Source: a virus
IMG/VR virus record: IMGVR_UViG_3300046715_000089
Coordinates: 1-44,228 of that record
Direction: 5' to 3' (one strand)
DNA length: 44,228 nt
How positions within the stretch are numbered: position 1 is the stretch's first letter; every line of letters begins with the position of its first letter. The position numbers and the translations under genes were made by a program. This document shows positions 24,233 through 31,525 of this stretch, piece by piece. Under the pieces are notes generated by a model. That model was not told where the DNA came from. It saw only the letters and a list, made by a program, of their open reading frames with translations, and ran no database searches.

Positions 24233-25471
24233 CTACGCCGCTTCCCTCACGTGGTGCCGCCAGTGGCCCTCGGTGGTGTGGATCGCGTACCGCATCGCAT
24301 CGCTCGCGTGGTCATCGACCTTGATCGGTGCGTCTTCGCCCTTGGCGGCCTTGACGTCGTCCCAGGAGTAGCCGGGCAATTCGTTCAGCAGGTTGCGGCA
24401 CGAGCGGTGGATGCGAAGCTTGCCGCGCGCCAGCAGTGAGGACACGGTACGGATGCCGTTCAGCACCTCGTTGTTGCCGAGCGTGGGACTCAGGCCGTCC
24501 TGCCATGCCTGCGTCATAAAGCTCGCTGCGCTCGGGTCGATGACGACGTACTGCGGGCGAATCCCGCCCAGGTCAGCGTCCATCCAGCCGCGCAGCCGCG
24601 TCGAGTACTCCACGTCCGTGAGCTGCTTGCGCTGCTGCTTGGAGTTCCACCACCACTCGTGAGCGAGGTAGAGGTTCCCGTCCGTGCCCACGCCGAGCAT
24701 CAGGGCGGCGAAGGGATTCACCGTGCCGTAGTCCACGCCGAGAGCGAGCCAGCGCTGGATGGGCGGCAGGATGTCCACGACGTGGCGTTCGGGGTCGAAC
24801 ATGTCGTAGATCGCGCCCTCGGCCAGGCACCACTCGCCCTGGATCATGCGCCGATACCAGAGGCCGACGTATTCCAGCTTCAGCGAGCGGACGTAGTCGG
24901 AATCGAGCGCCGGATTGTCGTCGAGGGTGAAGTGCCAGGACCGCAGGTCAAGCTCATGCTTACGGAGCAGGAAGTTCTGTCGCAGCCAGTGGTTCGGGCC
25001 ATCGGGGTTGGTCGTGGCAAACAGCTTCGCGCCCTTGAGGCTGAGGCGGGCGAGCATCTGCGTCCAGTACGACTCCGGCAGCAGCGTCGCCTCGTCGATG
25101 TAGGCGCCGGCGCACGTCATGCCTCGCAGCCGGCCCTCGGCTCGCTCATCGTTCGCGGTGATGACCTCGATGGTGCGGCCGAGGATCGTTCCCGTCGGTG
25201 CGCCGCGGGTCCACTTCACCAGCGCGGCCGACTTGCCGGTGATGGCCGGGTCGGCGAGCGGCCCGAACACGTTGCGGGCCACCGTGTCGTAGGTCTTGCC
25301 GGACACGACCAGCGCGCCACCGGCCGGCGCTTGGGGGATGTACATCATCCAGCGCAGTAGCGAGGCGATCGTCTTGCCGGAGCGGACCGCGCCGGACCAG
25401 ATGTTCAGTCGGGCGTTGGCGTGGGCGATCGAGCGTTCTTGAAGCTCACTCAGCTTCGGAGCCATCGCCAT
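24233..25471 (-). CDS. terL: Terminase large subunit
   Basis: 412 residues with the packaging ATPase and nuclease. Walker A SGAVRSGKT at residues 26-34, Walker B AYIDEAT with Asp126/Glu127. Three nuclease acid positions can be read: GVDYG (about 247), VVIDPSA (about 312) and DDHASDAMRY (386-395). This is the PBSX-like TerL type. The start overlaps the small-subunit stop by 26 nt. An alternative Met lies two residues downstream of the start. Confidence 0.95.
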   Translation of the reverse strand: MAMAPKLSELQERSIAHANARLNIWSGAVRSGKTIASLLRWMMYIPQAPAGGALVVSGKTYDTVARNVFGPLADPAITGKSAALVKWTRGAPTGTILGRTIEVITANDERAEGRLRGMTCAGAYIDEATLLPESYWTQMLARLSLKGAKLFATTNPDGPNHWLRQNFLLRKHELDLRSWHFTLDDNPALDSDYVRSLKLEYVGLWYRRMIQGEWCLAEGAIYDMFDPERHVVDILPPIQRWLALGVDYGTVNPFAALMLGVGTDGNLYLAHEWWWNSKQQRKQLTDVEYSTRLRGWMDADLGGIRPQYVVIDPSAASFMTQAWQDGLSPTLGNNEVLNGIRTVSSLLARGKLRIHRSCRNLLNELPGYSWDDVKAAKGEDAPIKVDDHASDAMRYAIHTTEGHWRHHVREAA

Positions 25472-25949
25472 GCCTGGCTTGCAGCTCGTCGAACAGGGAG
25501 TCCAGCAGGGACTCGACCTCGCTCACGTCGCCGCCAACGTCGTGGCGGTCCTGGGCGAGGTGCTTGTCGAACGCCGTCGCGGCCGAGACGACCAGGTTGC
25601 GGATGTCCGCGGTCGGCGGGGCGTCCAGCTGGTGCTCGGTGTAGACGTTGTCCTTGCCGCCGATGTTGAACACGATGTGCGGCTGTTTCAGCTGGTCGAG
25701 CAGGTCGTTCGCCACCGTCAGGAAGCGACGCGAGGTGCTGACCCGCCACGCTCGATCGTCGGCTTCGGCGGCTTCTGTAGCGCGTTTTGTGGCTGACCGG
25801 TCAAAGGCATCTTCGATCACGAACTCGCGAGCGATGTTCGTTACCGTGCCGGCCGAGACGCCGTGATCGCGGGCGATCTGGTTGCGAGCCTTGCCTGCGC
25901 GGATGTCGGCGGCGATCGTCTGGCGCTTGCTGTCGGAGATGCGAGCCAC
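25446..25949 (-). CDS. terS: Terminase small subunit
   Basis: 167 residues starting at GTG. The N-terminus has a helix-turn-helix (KRQTIAADIRAGKARNQIAR, HGVSAGTVTNIAREF), expected for recognising the packaging site. The central region is helical (RFLTVANDLLDQLKQP) and forms the ring oligomer in known homologues. The C-terminus is acidic. Upstream of TerL with overlap, as usual. It follows a possible late promoter. Confidence 0.8.
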   Translation of the reverse strand: MARISDSKRQTIAADIRAGKARNQIARDHGVSAGTVTNIAREFVIEDAFDRSATKRATEAAEADDRAWRVSTSRRFLTVANDLLDQLKQPHIVFNIGGKDNVYTEHQLDAPPTADIRNLVVSAATAFDKHLAQDRHDVGGDVSEVESLLDSLFDELQARHGDGSEAE

Positions 25950-26019
25950 ACGAGATCACCGCCTCGGTCAGCTCCTGGAATGCGGAAAGGCCCGCCGGTT
26001 GGCGAGCCTCTCGGACATG

Positions 26020-26090
26020 CGTGTTGTAGAAGTGACTGTATCCGAAGATCATCATGTGGACAACCACGTGGATAACCTGCGTCAAGCCAG
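26020..26090 (-). promoter_or_regulatory. Probable late promoter with two DnaA-box-like 9-mers
   Basis: The gap between early and late genes (25950-26091) is locally AT-rich. On the - strand TTGTCC, 17 nt, then TACAGT fits a sigma-70-type promoter for terS. The -35 lies within TTGTCCACA (26063 to 26055), an exact match to the Streptomyces DnaA-box consensus. A second, TTATCCACG (26075 to 26067), lies 3 nt away in the same orientation. CCACGTGG (26064-26071) is also a palindrome, so an operator reading is possible. Confidence 0.5.
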
Positions 26091-26091
26091 G

Positions 26092-26319
26092 TCAGTCGTC
26101 GTCGCTACCCACCATCGTGTAGGTCCCGTTCGCATAGACGTACCAACCGGTCTCGGCGCACGTCCACGACTCCCGCAGCGGCACGGGCTCGCCAGTGAAC
26201 GCGTCAGTCATCATGTCGCCCGCGAGGACCTCGTCGCCCGCATCGAACAGGATCTCAGTGAGATCCGTGTCAGAGCCGGGCGGGATGACGAGCGTCGGAT
26301 CGAGCGGCTGCTCACTCAT
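26092..26319 (-). CDS. Small acidic hypothetical protein
   Basis: 75 residues (start MSEQPLDPTLVIPPGSDTDL), very acidic, ending YVYANGTYTMVGSDDD. The ATG overlaps the upstream stop by 4 nt. A longer frame to 26553 runs over the upstream gene. It is the last gene of the early operon before the late promoter. No family recognised; the beta-like, Asp-rich composition suggests a soluble protein. Confidence 0.6.
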   Translation of the reverse strand: MSEQPLDPTLVIPPGSDTDLTEILFDAGDEVLAGDMMTDAFTGEPVPLRESWTCAETGWYVYANGTYTMVGSDDD

Positions 26320-27173
26320 ACCGCCATCCTCTCTCGCTTCTCCACGTCCGTCACCTGCTTGGCCTCCCAGTCCTTGGTGGTCACTCCGGACAGGAGCGCG
26401 GAAGTGGCTGAGTCCATCACACGCTCCTCGCCCTCGGAATTCGACGGCTGAGCCACCTTGGCTCTGCGCAGGATCGCCGCGACCTCGGGCTTCACGTGCT
26501 CGGCGAGGAACTCCCAGTCCCACGTGGGCCAGCATGGTCGGCCGCGATGCCACGTCCCCACATCCTTCGTCGGCGGCTCACACGTCCCGGACTCGCACAC
26601 GATGGCGACGAGACCACCTGGCAGCTCCCGTACACGCCAGGTCTTCTCACCGCCCACCGGGGCAAGCTCGGTCCTGCCCTCACACCACGGGCATTCGACG
26701 TCGAGGCGCTGGCCGTCGTAGACGAGGCAGAGGGCGCGGGCGATGTCCTGCTTCATGCCGTTGGCGTAGCCCGCGATCACGTCGAGCACGGCGGCATCAT
26801 CGATGGCGGGCAGGTGCTTGGCCGCGTAGCTCAGGTACGGCCGCGCATCGGCGAACGCGGTGCTGGGCGGTGCGAGGCGCTCGACACCGGCCGCCTGGGC
26901 GACGTGCTCATGGATCGTGTCGGCATCCCACAACAGCGAGGCGAGCAGGTCCAGGACGCCGACGTCGACCGGGGCCGGCGTCTCCCCCCAGGCATCATCG
27001 GACCGATCCGCGCGCTCCAGCCGGGCGGCGTGGTCGCGTTCGGCGCGCTGGTCGGGCGTGAGCTCGGGCTGGCGCCATGGCCGGGCGGTGCCGGGCAGGC
27101 GGGACTCGGTGAGGTCGGGCCAGTAGGCGATGACCCATTCCAGGTCGGTGATGACGTGCTGGGACAGGGTCAA
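26316..27173 (-). CDS. Conserved actinophage protein with zinc-ribbon
   Basis: 285 residues from a TTG that overlaps the upstream stop (TTGA). N-terminal helical part (VITDLEWVIAYWPDLTESRL), middle ASLLWDADTIHEHVAQAAGV, then CPWC and CESGTC spaced as a zinc-ribbon around residues 175-215. The fold resembles HTH-adjacent hypothetical proteins common in Streptomyces phages between replication and terminase genes. Function unknown; nucleic-acid binding is suggested by the Cys pairs. Confidence 0.65.
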   Translation of the reverse strand: MTLSQHVITDLEWVIAYWPDLTESRLPGTARPWRQPELTPDQRAERDHAARLERADRSDDAWGETPAPVDVGVLDLLASLLWDADTIHEHVAQAAGVERLAPPSTAFADARPYLSYAAKHLPAIDDAAVLDVIAGYANGMKQDIARALCLVYDGQRLDVECPWCEGRTELAPVGGEKTWRVRELPGGLVAIVCESGTCEPPTKDVGTWHRGRPCWPTWDWEFLAEHVKPEVAAILRRAKVAQPSNSEGEERVMDSATSALLSGVTTKDWEAKQVTDVEKRERMAV

Positions 27174-27550
27174 CGAGCACCTCGCGTGGTCACACGGTGG
27201 TAGCGGACCGGGATACCGAACAGCGCGGCACGCTCTGCGCAATGCGTGGCACCGCGTGAGCCGTCGACGATGAACGCGAGGCAGACGTCCGCGCCCTCGT
27301 CGACCATCACCTGGTTGCGCATGAAGCCCGCACGCTTGCCGTAGCGGCCCCACTCGGCCGGGTGGCGCTCGATCGTCATGCCCGTCCAAGCGCGAGCGAT
27401 CTCATCGGCGAGGGCATCGGCACCGCGCACGCAAGCACCGTGCACGATGGTCATGTTCTCCGGACCGTGCAGCATGGCGATCTCAGCGAACGCGCGGCGG
27501 ATGGCGGTCTCGTCGCTCCAGCCGCGAGATCCCGTAACGAGCACCCTCAT
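27170..27550 (-). CDS. SLOG-family protein (DUF2493, YspA/YpsA-like)
   Basis: 126 residues. The start MRVLVTGSRGWSDETAIRRA contains the GSRGW nucleotide-binding turn of the DUF2493 branch of the SLOG superfamily. GACVRGADALADEIA follows, the second binding element. SLOG proteins bind nucleotides or nucleotide-derived signals and several branches take part in antiphage signalling; DUF2493 itself has no fixed function. In a phage it may process a host nucleotide signal, but this is inference. It overlaps neighbours on both sides by 4 nt. Confidence 0.85.
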   Translation of the reverse strand: MRVLVTGSRGWSDETAIRRAFAEIAMLHGPENMTIVHGACVRGADALADEIARAWTGMTIERHPAEWGRYGKRAGFMRNQVMVDEGADVCLAFIVDGSRGATHCAERAALFGIPVRYHRVTTRGAR

Positions 27551-28014
27551 CGTGGGCCCTCCTGTGCCTCTGTCGTCTCTCCGTGCGCCTCCGTAGCCGC
27601 AGTCACGGGAGAGGGGGCGTCAGCGTTGCTCTCAGGGGCGTACGGCACGATGCACGGGCACACGAGGTCGCGACCGGGCTCGCTGGTCGTGATGGCGTAC
27701 CAGCAGCCCTCCGGCTGGTGATGTCCGGCGAGGTGGTCGCAGGATGGGCAGCGCTCGGCCGCCAGTTGCTCGCCTCGTGCCAGGAGTTCGCTTCCGTTGG
27801 CCTCCAGCGCGGTGATGCGGTTGCGGAGACGGCCCAGCTCGCCTCGCGCTTCGGTCAGCTCATCCTCGGCACGCCAGCGGGCGTTCAGTGCCGCGCCCGC
27901 GACATGGGCGACCTTGTTGGTGGCGTACACCAGCAGCGCGTCGACAACTGCCTCGTTCGGCTCGCCGAGCAGTTCGGTGACCTGCTCGCGCAGCTCCTCG
28001 CCCATCTCAGGCAT
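27547..28014 (-). CDS. Coiled-coil protein with Cys/His zinc site
   Basis: 155 residues from the ATG at 28014 (MPEMGEELREQVTELLGEPN). A coiled coil (ELTEARGELGRLRNRITALE) in the middle, then CPSCDHLAGHH and a later CPC, likely a zinc site. The C-terminus is low-complexity. No family known to me. It overlaps the upstream gene by 8 nt. Confidence 0.6.
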   Translation of the reverse strand: MPEMGEELREQVTELLGEPNEAVVDALLVYATNKVAHVAGAALNARWRAEDELTEARGELGRLRNRITALEANGSELLARGEQLAAERCPSCDHLAGHHQPEGCWYAITTSEPGRDLVCPCIVPYAPESNADAPSPVTAATEAHGETTEAQEGPR

Positions 28015-28267
28015 TCGGGTCTTCCTTCCGGGTGATGGCGGCCTTCGCGGCCTCGTACGTCTCGTTCGGCGGGTCGCCTTCACGGCGGGCCGTGATGACG
28101 GTCTGCGAGGGGATCACGCACTTCCAGTGCTCCTCCCGCATCGCGGTGACGATGCGGTGGGCCCAGGCGTGCTCATCGGCGAGCAGCGACGGAGGGCAGA
28201 CCTCGCGGACCTGCCGGGCCAGCCACTCGATCGCCTTCTCGGCTGCCTCGTCCTGGTCGGTGGTCAT
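28007..28267 (-). CDS. Small hypothetical helical protein
   Basis: 86 residues (MTTDQDEAAEKAIEWLARQV at the start), helical and acidic, with CPPSLLADEHAWAHRIVTAM. The ATG overlaps the upstream stop by 4 nt. It lies next to the replication genes. Function unknown. Confidence 0.6.
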   Translation of the reverse strand: MTTDQDEAAEKAIEWLARQVREVCPPSLLADEHAWAHRIVTAMREEHWKCVIPSQTVITARREGDPPNETYEAAKAAITRKEDPNA

Positions 28268-28659
28268 GGCCGGGTGCTCCACTGGGCGAGCAGCGCTGGG
28301 ACGTCACGCGTCGTGCCGCCCTCGATCGCAGGAGCTGCCTCGCGGCGGCCGTCAGCGACCGCGGTGCGCTGGGCACGCAACGCGGCGAGGTAGACCTGCG
28401 GGTCCTTGTCGCCTTCGACGGGCACGTACTGGAAGCCCTCCAGTCGGCCGGAGCGAATCCGCCGCACCTCACCGCGGATCTCGGCGGGGGCGACGAACGG
28501 CTGACGGCCGGCGACGTTCGCCACTGCGGTACGGCAGTCGGTGAGGGTCAGATGTCCGAGCAGGTCATGCCAGGCATCGGGGGTGAACTCATCGATCGCC
28601 TGCTGCGGGCAGCACGCCTTGACGTAGCGGCACAGGACCGCGGTTTCCTCATGGTTCAC
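28264..28659 (-). CDS. Conserved replication-region protein
   Basis: 131 residues from GTG with GGAGG upstream. Contains CRYVKACCPQQAIDEFTPDAW, then AGRQPFVAPAEIRGEVRRIR. The CCPQQxxDxxTPDAWxxLL pattern is, as I recall, widespread in actinophages directly downstream of the replication initiator. The role may be helicase loading or initiator partnership (inference from position). It overlaps the initiator gene by 11 nt. Confidence 0.65.
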   Translation of the reverse strand: MNHEETAVLCRYVKACCPQQAIDEFTPDAWHDLLGHLTLTDCRTAVANVAGRQPFVAPAEIRGEVRRIRSGRLEGFQYVPVEGDKDPQVYLAALRAQRTAVADGRREAAPAIEGGTTRDVPALLAQWSTRP

Positions 28660-29473
28660 CGTGAGCCTCCTCGGCGTCTCGGGCTCGGGCGCGCTCCATC
28701 GCGCGGTCGAACAGATCGTTGGTGGCCTGCTGGCGGCGGTCGATGTGCACGACGGAGCTGCCGGGTGCGGATCGAACCGCGGGGGTTCGCCGTTCGTGTT
28801 CGCGGCGCATCCAGTTCCGCCACGTGGCTGGCCAGTCGGCCTTCCGGCCTTTCGCGCCGGCGATGCCAAGCCAGTAGTCGCGGAACGCTTCGTGGTCGGC
28901 GGTGCCGCACGAGGGTGCTTTCTCGCGCGCCCATGCGGCCATGTCTGCCGAGACGGTGAAGTCATCGGGCAAGCGCGTGCCTCGTGACCCCTTGGGGGGT
29001 CCCGGCGAAGCCGGGGGGGCATCTTGTTTTAGTTCTCCGTTAGGAGAACTACGGGTCGGGTCGGGTCGGGGTTGCGAACGATCGGTGAACTTCGCCCGAA
29101 CGTTCGCCCCATGTTCGCCCGAACGATTCCCGGACTGACCAGCAGGTTTACGTTTTGCCCTCAGGTTTCTCATGCGTTCCCGGGCTGCGTCGCGCTCCTT
29201 TTTCACATCCGAACTGTTCGGGTTGTAGTCGCCCCAGTCGTGGAACCGGTAGCCGCCCTTCGCTCGCCTCCACAACCCTGCGGTGACCAGCACGTCGGCC
29301 AGCTCGGCAGAGTCCGGGAGAAGCCGCAGGAGCGCGGAGTCGGGAACGAACCCATCCGTGAGGTTCGCTCCGCTCCACGCCCCGGCGACGACCCACAGAC
29401 CCAGCGCTGCGGGCGACGTGGCCAGCACCTTGGGGTGGGAGTGGAACGAGTCGTCCACCTTGAACCAGGTCAT
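28649..29473 (-). CDS. Phage replication initiator (O-protein/replisome-organizer-like)
   Basis: 274 residues. Residues 1-95 are a winged helix of the replisome-organizer type (MTWFKVDDSFHSHPKVLATS, LGLWVVAGAWSGAN, GGYRFHDWGDYNPNSSDVKK). A basic, disordered linker follows at 96-170, then a C-terminal helical part (ADMAAWAREKAPSCGTADHE, DYWLGIAGAKGRKADWPATW RNW). The second half resembles DnaD/primosome-type ends that recruit helicase. The DNA of the linker contains iterons, a G4 motif and a hairpin, as expected if, like lambda O, it binds its own coding sequence. Confidence 0.75.
   Translation of the reverse strand: MTWFKVDDSFHSHPKVLATSPAALGLWVVAGAWSGANLTDGFVPDSALLRLLPDSAELADVLVTAGLWRRAKGGYRFHDWGDYNPNSSDVKKERDAARERMRNLRAKRKPAGQSGNRSGEHGANVRAKFTDRSQPRPDPTRSSPNGELKQDAPPASPGPPKGSRGTRLPDDFTVSADMAAWAREKAPSCGTADHEAFRDYWLGIAGAKGRKADWPATWRNWMRREHERRTPAVRSAPGSSVVHIDRRQQATNDLFDRAMERARARDAEEAHGEP
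29031..29125. other. Candidate phage replication origin inside the initiator gene
   Basis: Within the linker DNA of the initiator gene: TTCGCCCGAACG at 29091-29102 and 29114-29125, with a partial copy TTCGCCCC at 29103. Start-to-start spacing is 12 and 11 bp. Next, GGGTC repeated three times plus GGGG (29053-29071), a four-run G-quadruplex motif. Next, a perfect hairpin AGTTCTCC/GGAGAACT (29031-29050) flanked by an AT-rich TTGTTTT. Iterons, a duplex-destabilising element and a hairpin together resemble an origin, and the location matches lambda ori in gene O. Protein-coding constraints could explain part of it. Confidence 0.5.
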
Positions 29474-29740
29474 TCAGCTCTCGTCCTGTCCGCTGATGGT
29501 GGGGTGGTTCCAGTAGCCGCGTTCGGCCGGCTCGGGCGCGTACCTCTCGGCCTCCAGGTCGTCCGGGCGGCGGACCCTCTCGCGCTCCAGGAGAGCGAGA
29601 GGGTCCTCATCTCCAGCCCGCTCGGCCGCGAGAAGGGCCGCATACTCACCGCGGTGGGCGGCGGCAAGGCGGGCCAGGGCCCGCTGCCGGGCACCGTGGT
29701 AGGCGCGCTGGTAGGCGACCCGGTCAGTACTCGTAGTCAT
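29474..29740 (-). CDS. Small charged helical protein
   Basis: 88 residues from the ATG at 29740, after GGAGG. Strongly helical and Arg/Glu-rich (YQRAYHGARQRALARLAAAH, LLERERVRRPDDLEAERYAP). It overlaps the upstream gene by 17 nt and ends directly before the initiator start. No family known. Confidence 0.6.
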   Translation of the reverse strand: MTTSTDRVAYQRAYHGARQRALARLAAAHRGEYAALLAAERAGDEDPLALLERERVRRPDDLEAERYAPEPAERGYWNHPTISGQDES

Positions 29741-29999
29741 CGTTGGATCGCCTCCAGCACTCATCCGGGTCGTAGCGGCGAAGGCAGGACAGGCATACGG
29801 CCGGGTCGTAGGGGTTCATCCACCCCACGCCCTCACGCGGCTCACCCTCGTAGGTGAGTTCCTCGCAGTCGATGAAGAGGTGGTCGCCATAGCCCGGGTC
29901 GATACCGCGGTACCAGGGGCGCACCATCCCGCTCACCGCGTGCAATCGCGGCCGTTCGGGTTCGGGGAACATCGGCAGGGTGCCGAGAGGGTCGATCAC
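29724..29999 (-). CDS. Small acidic protein with Cys pair
   Basis: 91 residues from a GTG that overlaps the WhiB stop (GTGA). Contains GIDPGYGDHLFIDCEELTYE and ends NPYDPAVCLSCLRRYDPDEC, so three Cys may form a zinc site with a further Asp/Cys ligand. No recognised family. Strictly co-transcribed with the WhiB gene. Confidence 0.6.
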   Translation of the reverse strand: MIDPLGTLPMFPEPERPRLHAVSGMVRPWYRGIDPGYGDHLFIDCEELTYEGEPREGVGWMNPYDPAVCLSCLRRYDPDECWRRSNDDYEY

Positions 30000-30457
30000 G
30001 AGGCCACCTCTTCCTTGGCGCGCCTGGCCGCCCTGTTCGCGCGGTACCGCTTCTGGCAGCAGGTCCGGCACTGCCTCTCCCGCCCGCCCGGATATCTCGG
30101 CCGCTGGTAGAACTCGTGCGCGGGCTGCTTGACCTCGCCGTGCACGCATTCCTTGCCGCGCGTGCACGCCCTCGGCTCCTCTGGGCCGGCCACCTTCCCC
30201 CGCCGGATACGGCGCCGCACCTTCTCCCGCTCCTTCGCCGTCATCCCGCCGGCGACCCCCGACACGTCCTCGCGGGGCGGCAGGGACAGCGTCCAGCGGG
30301 CACAGGCGTCCTCGACAGGGCAGGCGTGGCACATCGCCTTGGCGAGCTTCTCGGCCGCGGGCGTCTCGGCTTCCATGAGCGCCCCCCTGCCGTGACAGAT
30401 CGCCTTGGCCATCCATTCGGCATCCGGCGGGGTGAGGGTCAGCAAGGTGGCGCTCAT
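29996..30457 (-). CDS. WhiB-family regulator fused to a C-terminal zinc-ribbon
   Basis: 153 residues. Residues 12-90 are WhiB-like: Cys21, Cys43, Cys46 and Cys52 give the Cx2Cx5C cluster for a [4Fe-4S] centre, followed by GVAGGMTAKEREKVRRRI. The usual G-V/I-W-G-G turn has Ala instead of Trp. A basic segment follows, then a second Cys set in CTRGKEC and CRTCCQKRYR with EFYQRPRYPGGRERQ, reminiscent of the small zinc-ribbon proteins of phages. WhiB proteins bind the primary sigma factor and steer promoters; phage WhiB (e.g. TM4) can inhibit the host WhiB2. The fusion is unusual. Confidence 0.8.
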   Translation of the reverse strand: MSATLLTLTPPDAEWMAKAICHGRGALMEAETPAAEKLAKAMCHACPVEDACARWTLSLPPREDVSGVAGGMTAKEREKVRRRIRRGKVAGPEEPRACTRGKECVHGEVKQPAHEFYQRPRYPGGRERQCRTCCQKRYRANRAARRAKEEVAS

Positions 30458-31107
30458 GCCGCGGCCCTCCGCTCGAGCTCGGCCATCAGCAGGCGGCCGA
30501 CGTATTCGGTGTAGGCCGGCGGGATCGCCTCACGGAGCTCGTCGCGGGTCATCCAGTCGATGCCCATGGCGGCCTTTGCCTCAGCGACGCCGGAGAAGTT
30601 CCCGACGACGTGCATGCGGTGGCCGGGCTTCGGCGGGCGGCCCATCTTTACGAGCGGCTCGGCATGCGGCTGGTGCGGTGGCTGGCCGATCGCAGGCCAG
30701 TTGCCCATCTCGAAGAGCCGTTCCCGGTAGACGTTCAAGCCGGGGAACATGCAGCCGCACAGCTCGACCGGGTTGATGAGCGGGGCGCCGACGACGTTCT
30801 CGATGACGTACGGCTTGCCGGTGGCCTGAAAAGCAGCCCTGACCGGCGGGATGAGGTCGGGGTGTTCTCGGCCGCGGATCCGCTGCGCGAGGGTGTGCCG
30901 CTGGCAGGGCGGCCCGCCGGCGTACACATCGAAGGTCGCCATAAACGCCTCGTCGCGGATCACGTCGAGTGCGTCGGCCTGGGTGAACTCGTACGGGAAG
31001 TTCTTCTGCGGGTCCTTGTCGACCCCGACGACCTCGAACCCGGCGCGGGCGTAGCCCTCGGCGGCGCCGCCGGCCTTGGAGCACAGCTCCAGCAGTCGGG
31101 GCTTCAC
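30454..31107 (-). CDS. DNA cytosine-5 methyltransferase (compact)
   Basis: 217 residues from GTG, after AGGAGG. Motif I LLELCSKAGGAAEGYARAGF (SAM binding), VVGVDKD as motif II, AGGPPCQ with catalytic Cys68 (motif IV), PYVIENVVGAP (motif VI), RERLFEMG (VIII) and EAIPPAYTEYVG (X). The target-recognition region between VIII and IX is very short, so this is a minimal DNMT of the phage type. No partner restriction nuclease lies nearby, suggesting protection of phage DNA from host restriction. It overlaps neighbours at both ends. Confidence 0.85.
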   Translation of the reverse strand: MKPRLLELCSKAGGAAEGYARAGFEVVGVDKDPQKNFPYEFTQADALDVIRDEAFMATFDVYAGGPPCQRHTLAQRIRGREHPDLIPPVRAAFQATGKPYVIENVVGAPLINPVELCGCMFPGLNVYRERLFEMGNWPAIGQPPHQPHAEPLVKMGRPPKPGHRMHVVGNFSGVAEAKAAMGIDWMTRDELREAIPPAYTEYVGRLLMAELERRAAA

Positions 31108-31250
31108 GCGTCCTCCTCGGCATTGTCGCGGCGCACGCCGTGCAGGTGCGCGAGGGTGAACAGGACACCGAGGGGGACGAGCACGGCCACGGTGAACGCG
31201 GCGGACGTGACGACCGGGTGGAACACGGCGGATGCGTTGTGGAGGGTCAC
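31104..31250 (-). CDS. Tiny single-pass membrane protein
   Basis: 48 residues, GTG overlapping the previous stop (GTGA), and its own stop overlapping the methyltransferase start. A membrane helix at residues 12-33 (PVVTSAAFTVAVLVPLGVLF), a His/Arg segment, then an acidic tail NAEEDA. It contains the methyltransferase ribosome site in its last codons. Function unknown. Confidence 0.6.
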   Translation of the reverse strand: MTLHNASAVFHPVVTSAAFTVAVLVPLGVLFTLAHLHGVRRDNAEEDA

Positions 31251-31525
31251 AGGTCCTCCTCGTGCAGGTCGCCCTCGAAGACCCCGAGGATCGCGGCGCG
31301 GATGATCTCGCCGTTCTGGCCGCCCACGTAGGCGAGCTTCTTGATCTCGGCGAGTTGCTGCTCCAGTGCGACCGCTGCATCACGGGCCCGGTCACGGTCG
31401 GCCTTGGCCTCGATCAGCTCAGTGCCGAGCACCTGGAGCTGCGCCTCCTGCTCCCGGCCGTCGGCGATCATTGCGTCGATCTCGGCGCAGAGTTGACGGA
31501 TCTCTTCGTGGACGTCGATGGCCAT
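31247..31525 (-). CDS. Coiled-coil protein
   Basis: 92 residues (MAIDVHEEIRQLCAEIDAMI at the start), continuous heptad pattern (LQVLGTELIEAKADRDRARD AAVALEQQLAEI), ending in an acidic tail. No known domain. The TAATG overlap with the upstream gene and GTGA overlap downstream place it in a coupled chain. Perhaps an oligomeric accessory of the neighbouring membrane proteins. Confidence 0.65.
   Translation of the reverse strand: MAIDVHEEIRQLCAEIDAMIADGREQEAQLQVLGTELIEAKADRDRARDAAVALEQQLAEIKKLAYVGGQNGEIIRAAILGVFEGDLHEEDL

Noticed and set aside
25801-26085. Open - strand frame beginning with a hydrophobic segment before terS
   Set aside because: Overlaps most of the terS N-terminus in another frame and covers the AT-rich promoter region; no ribosome site.
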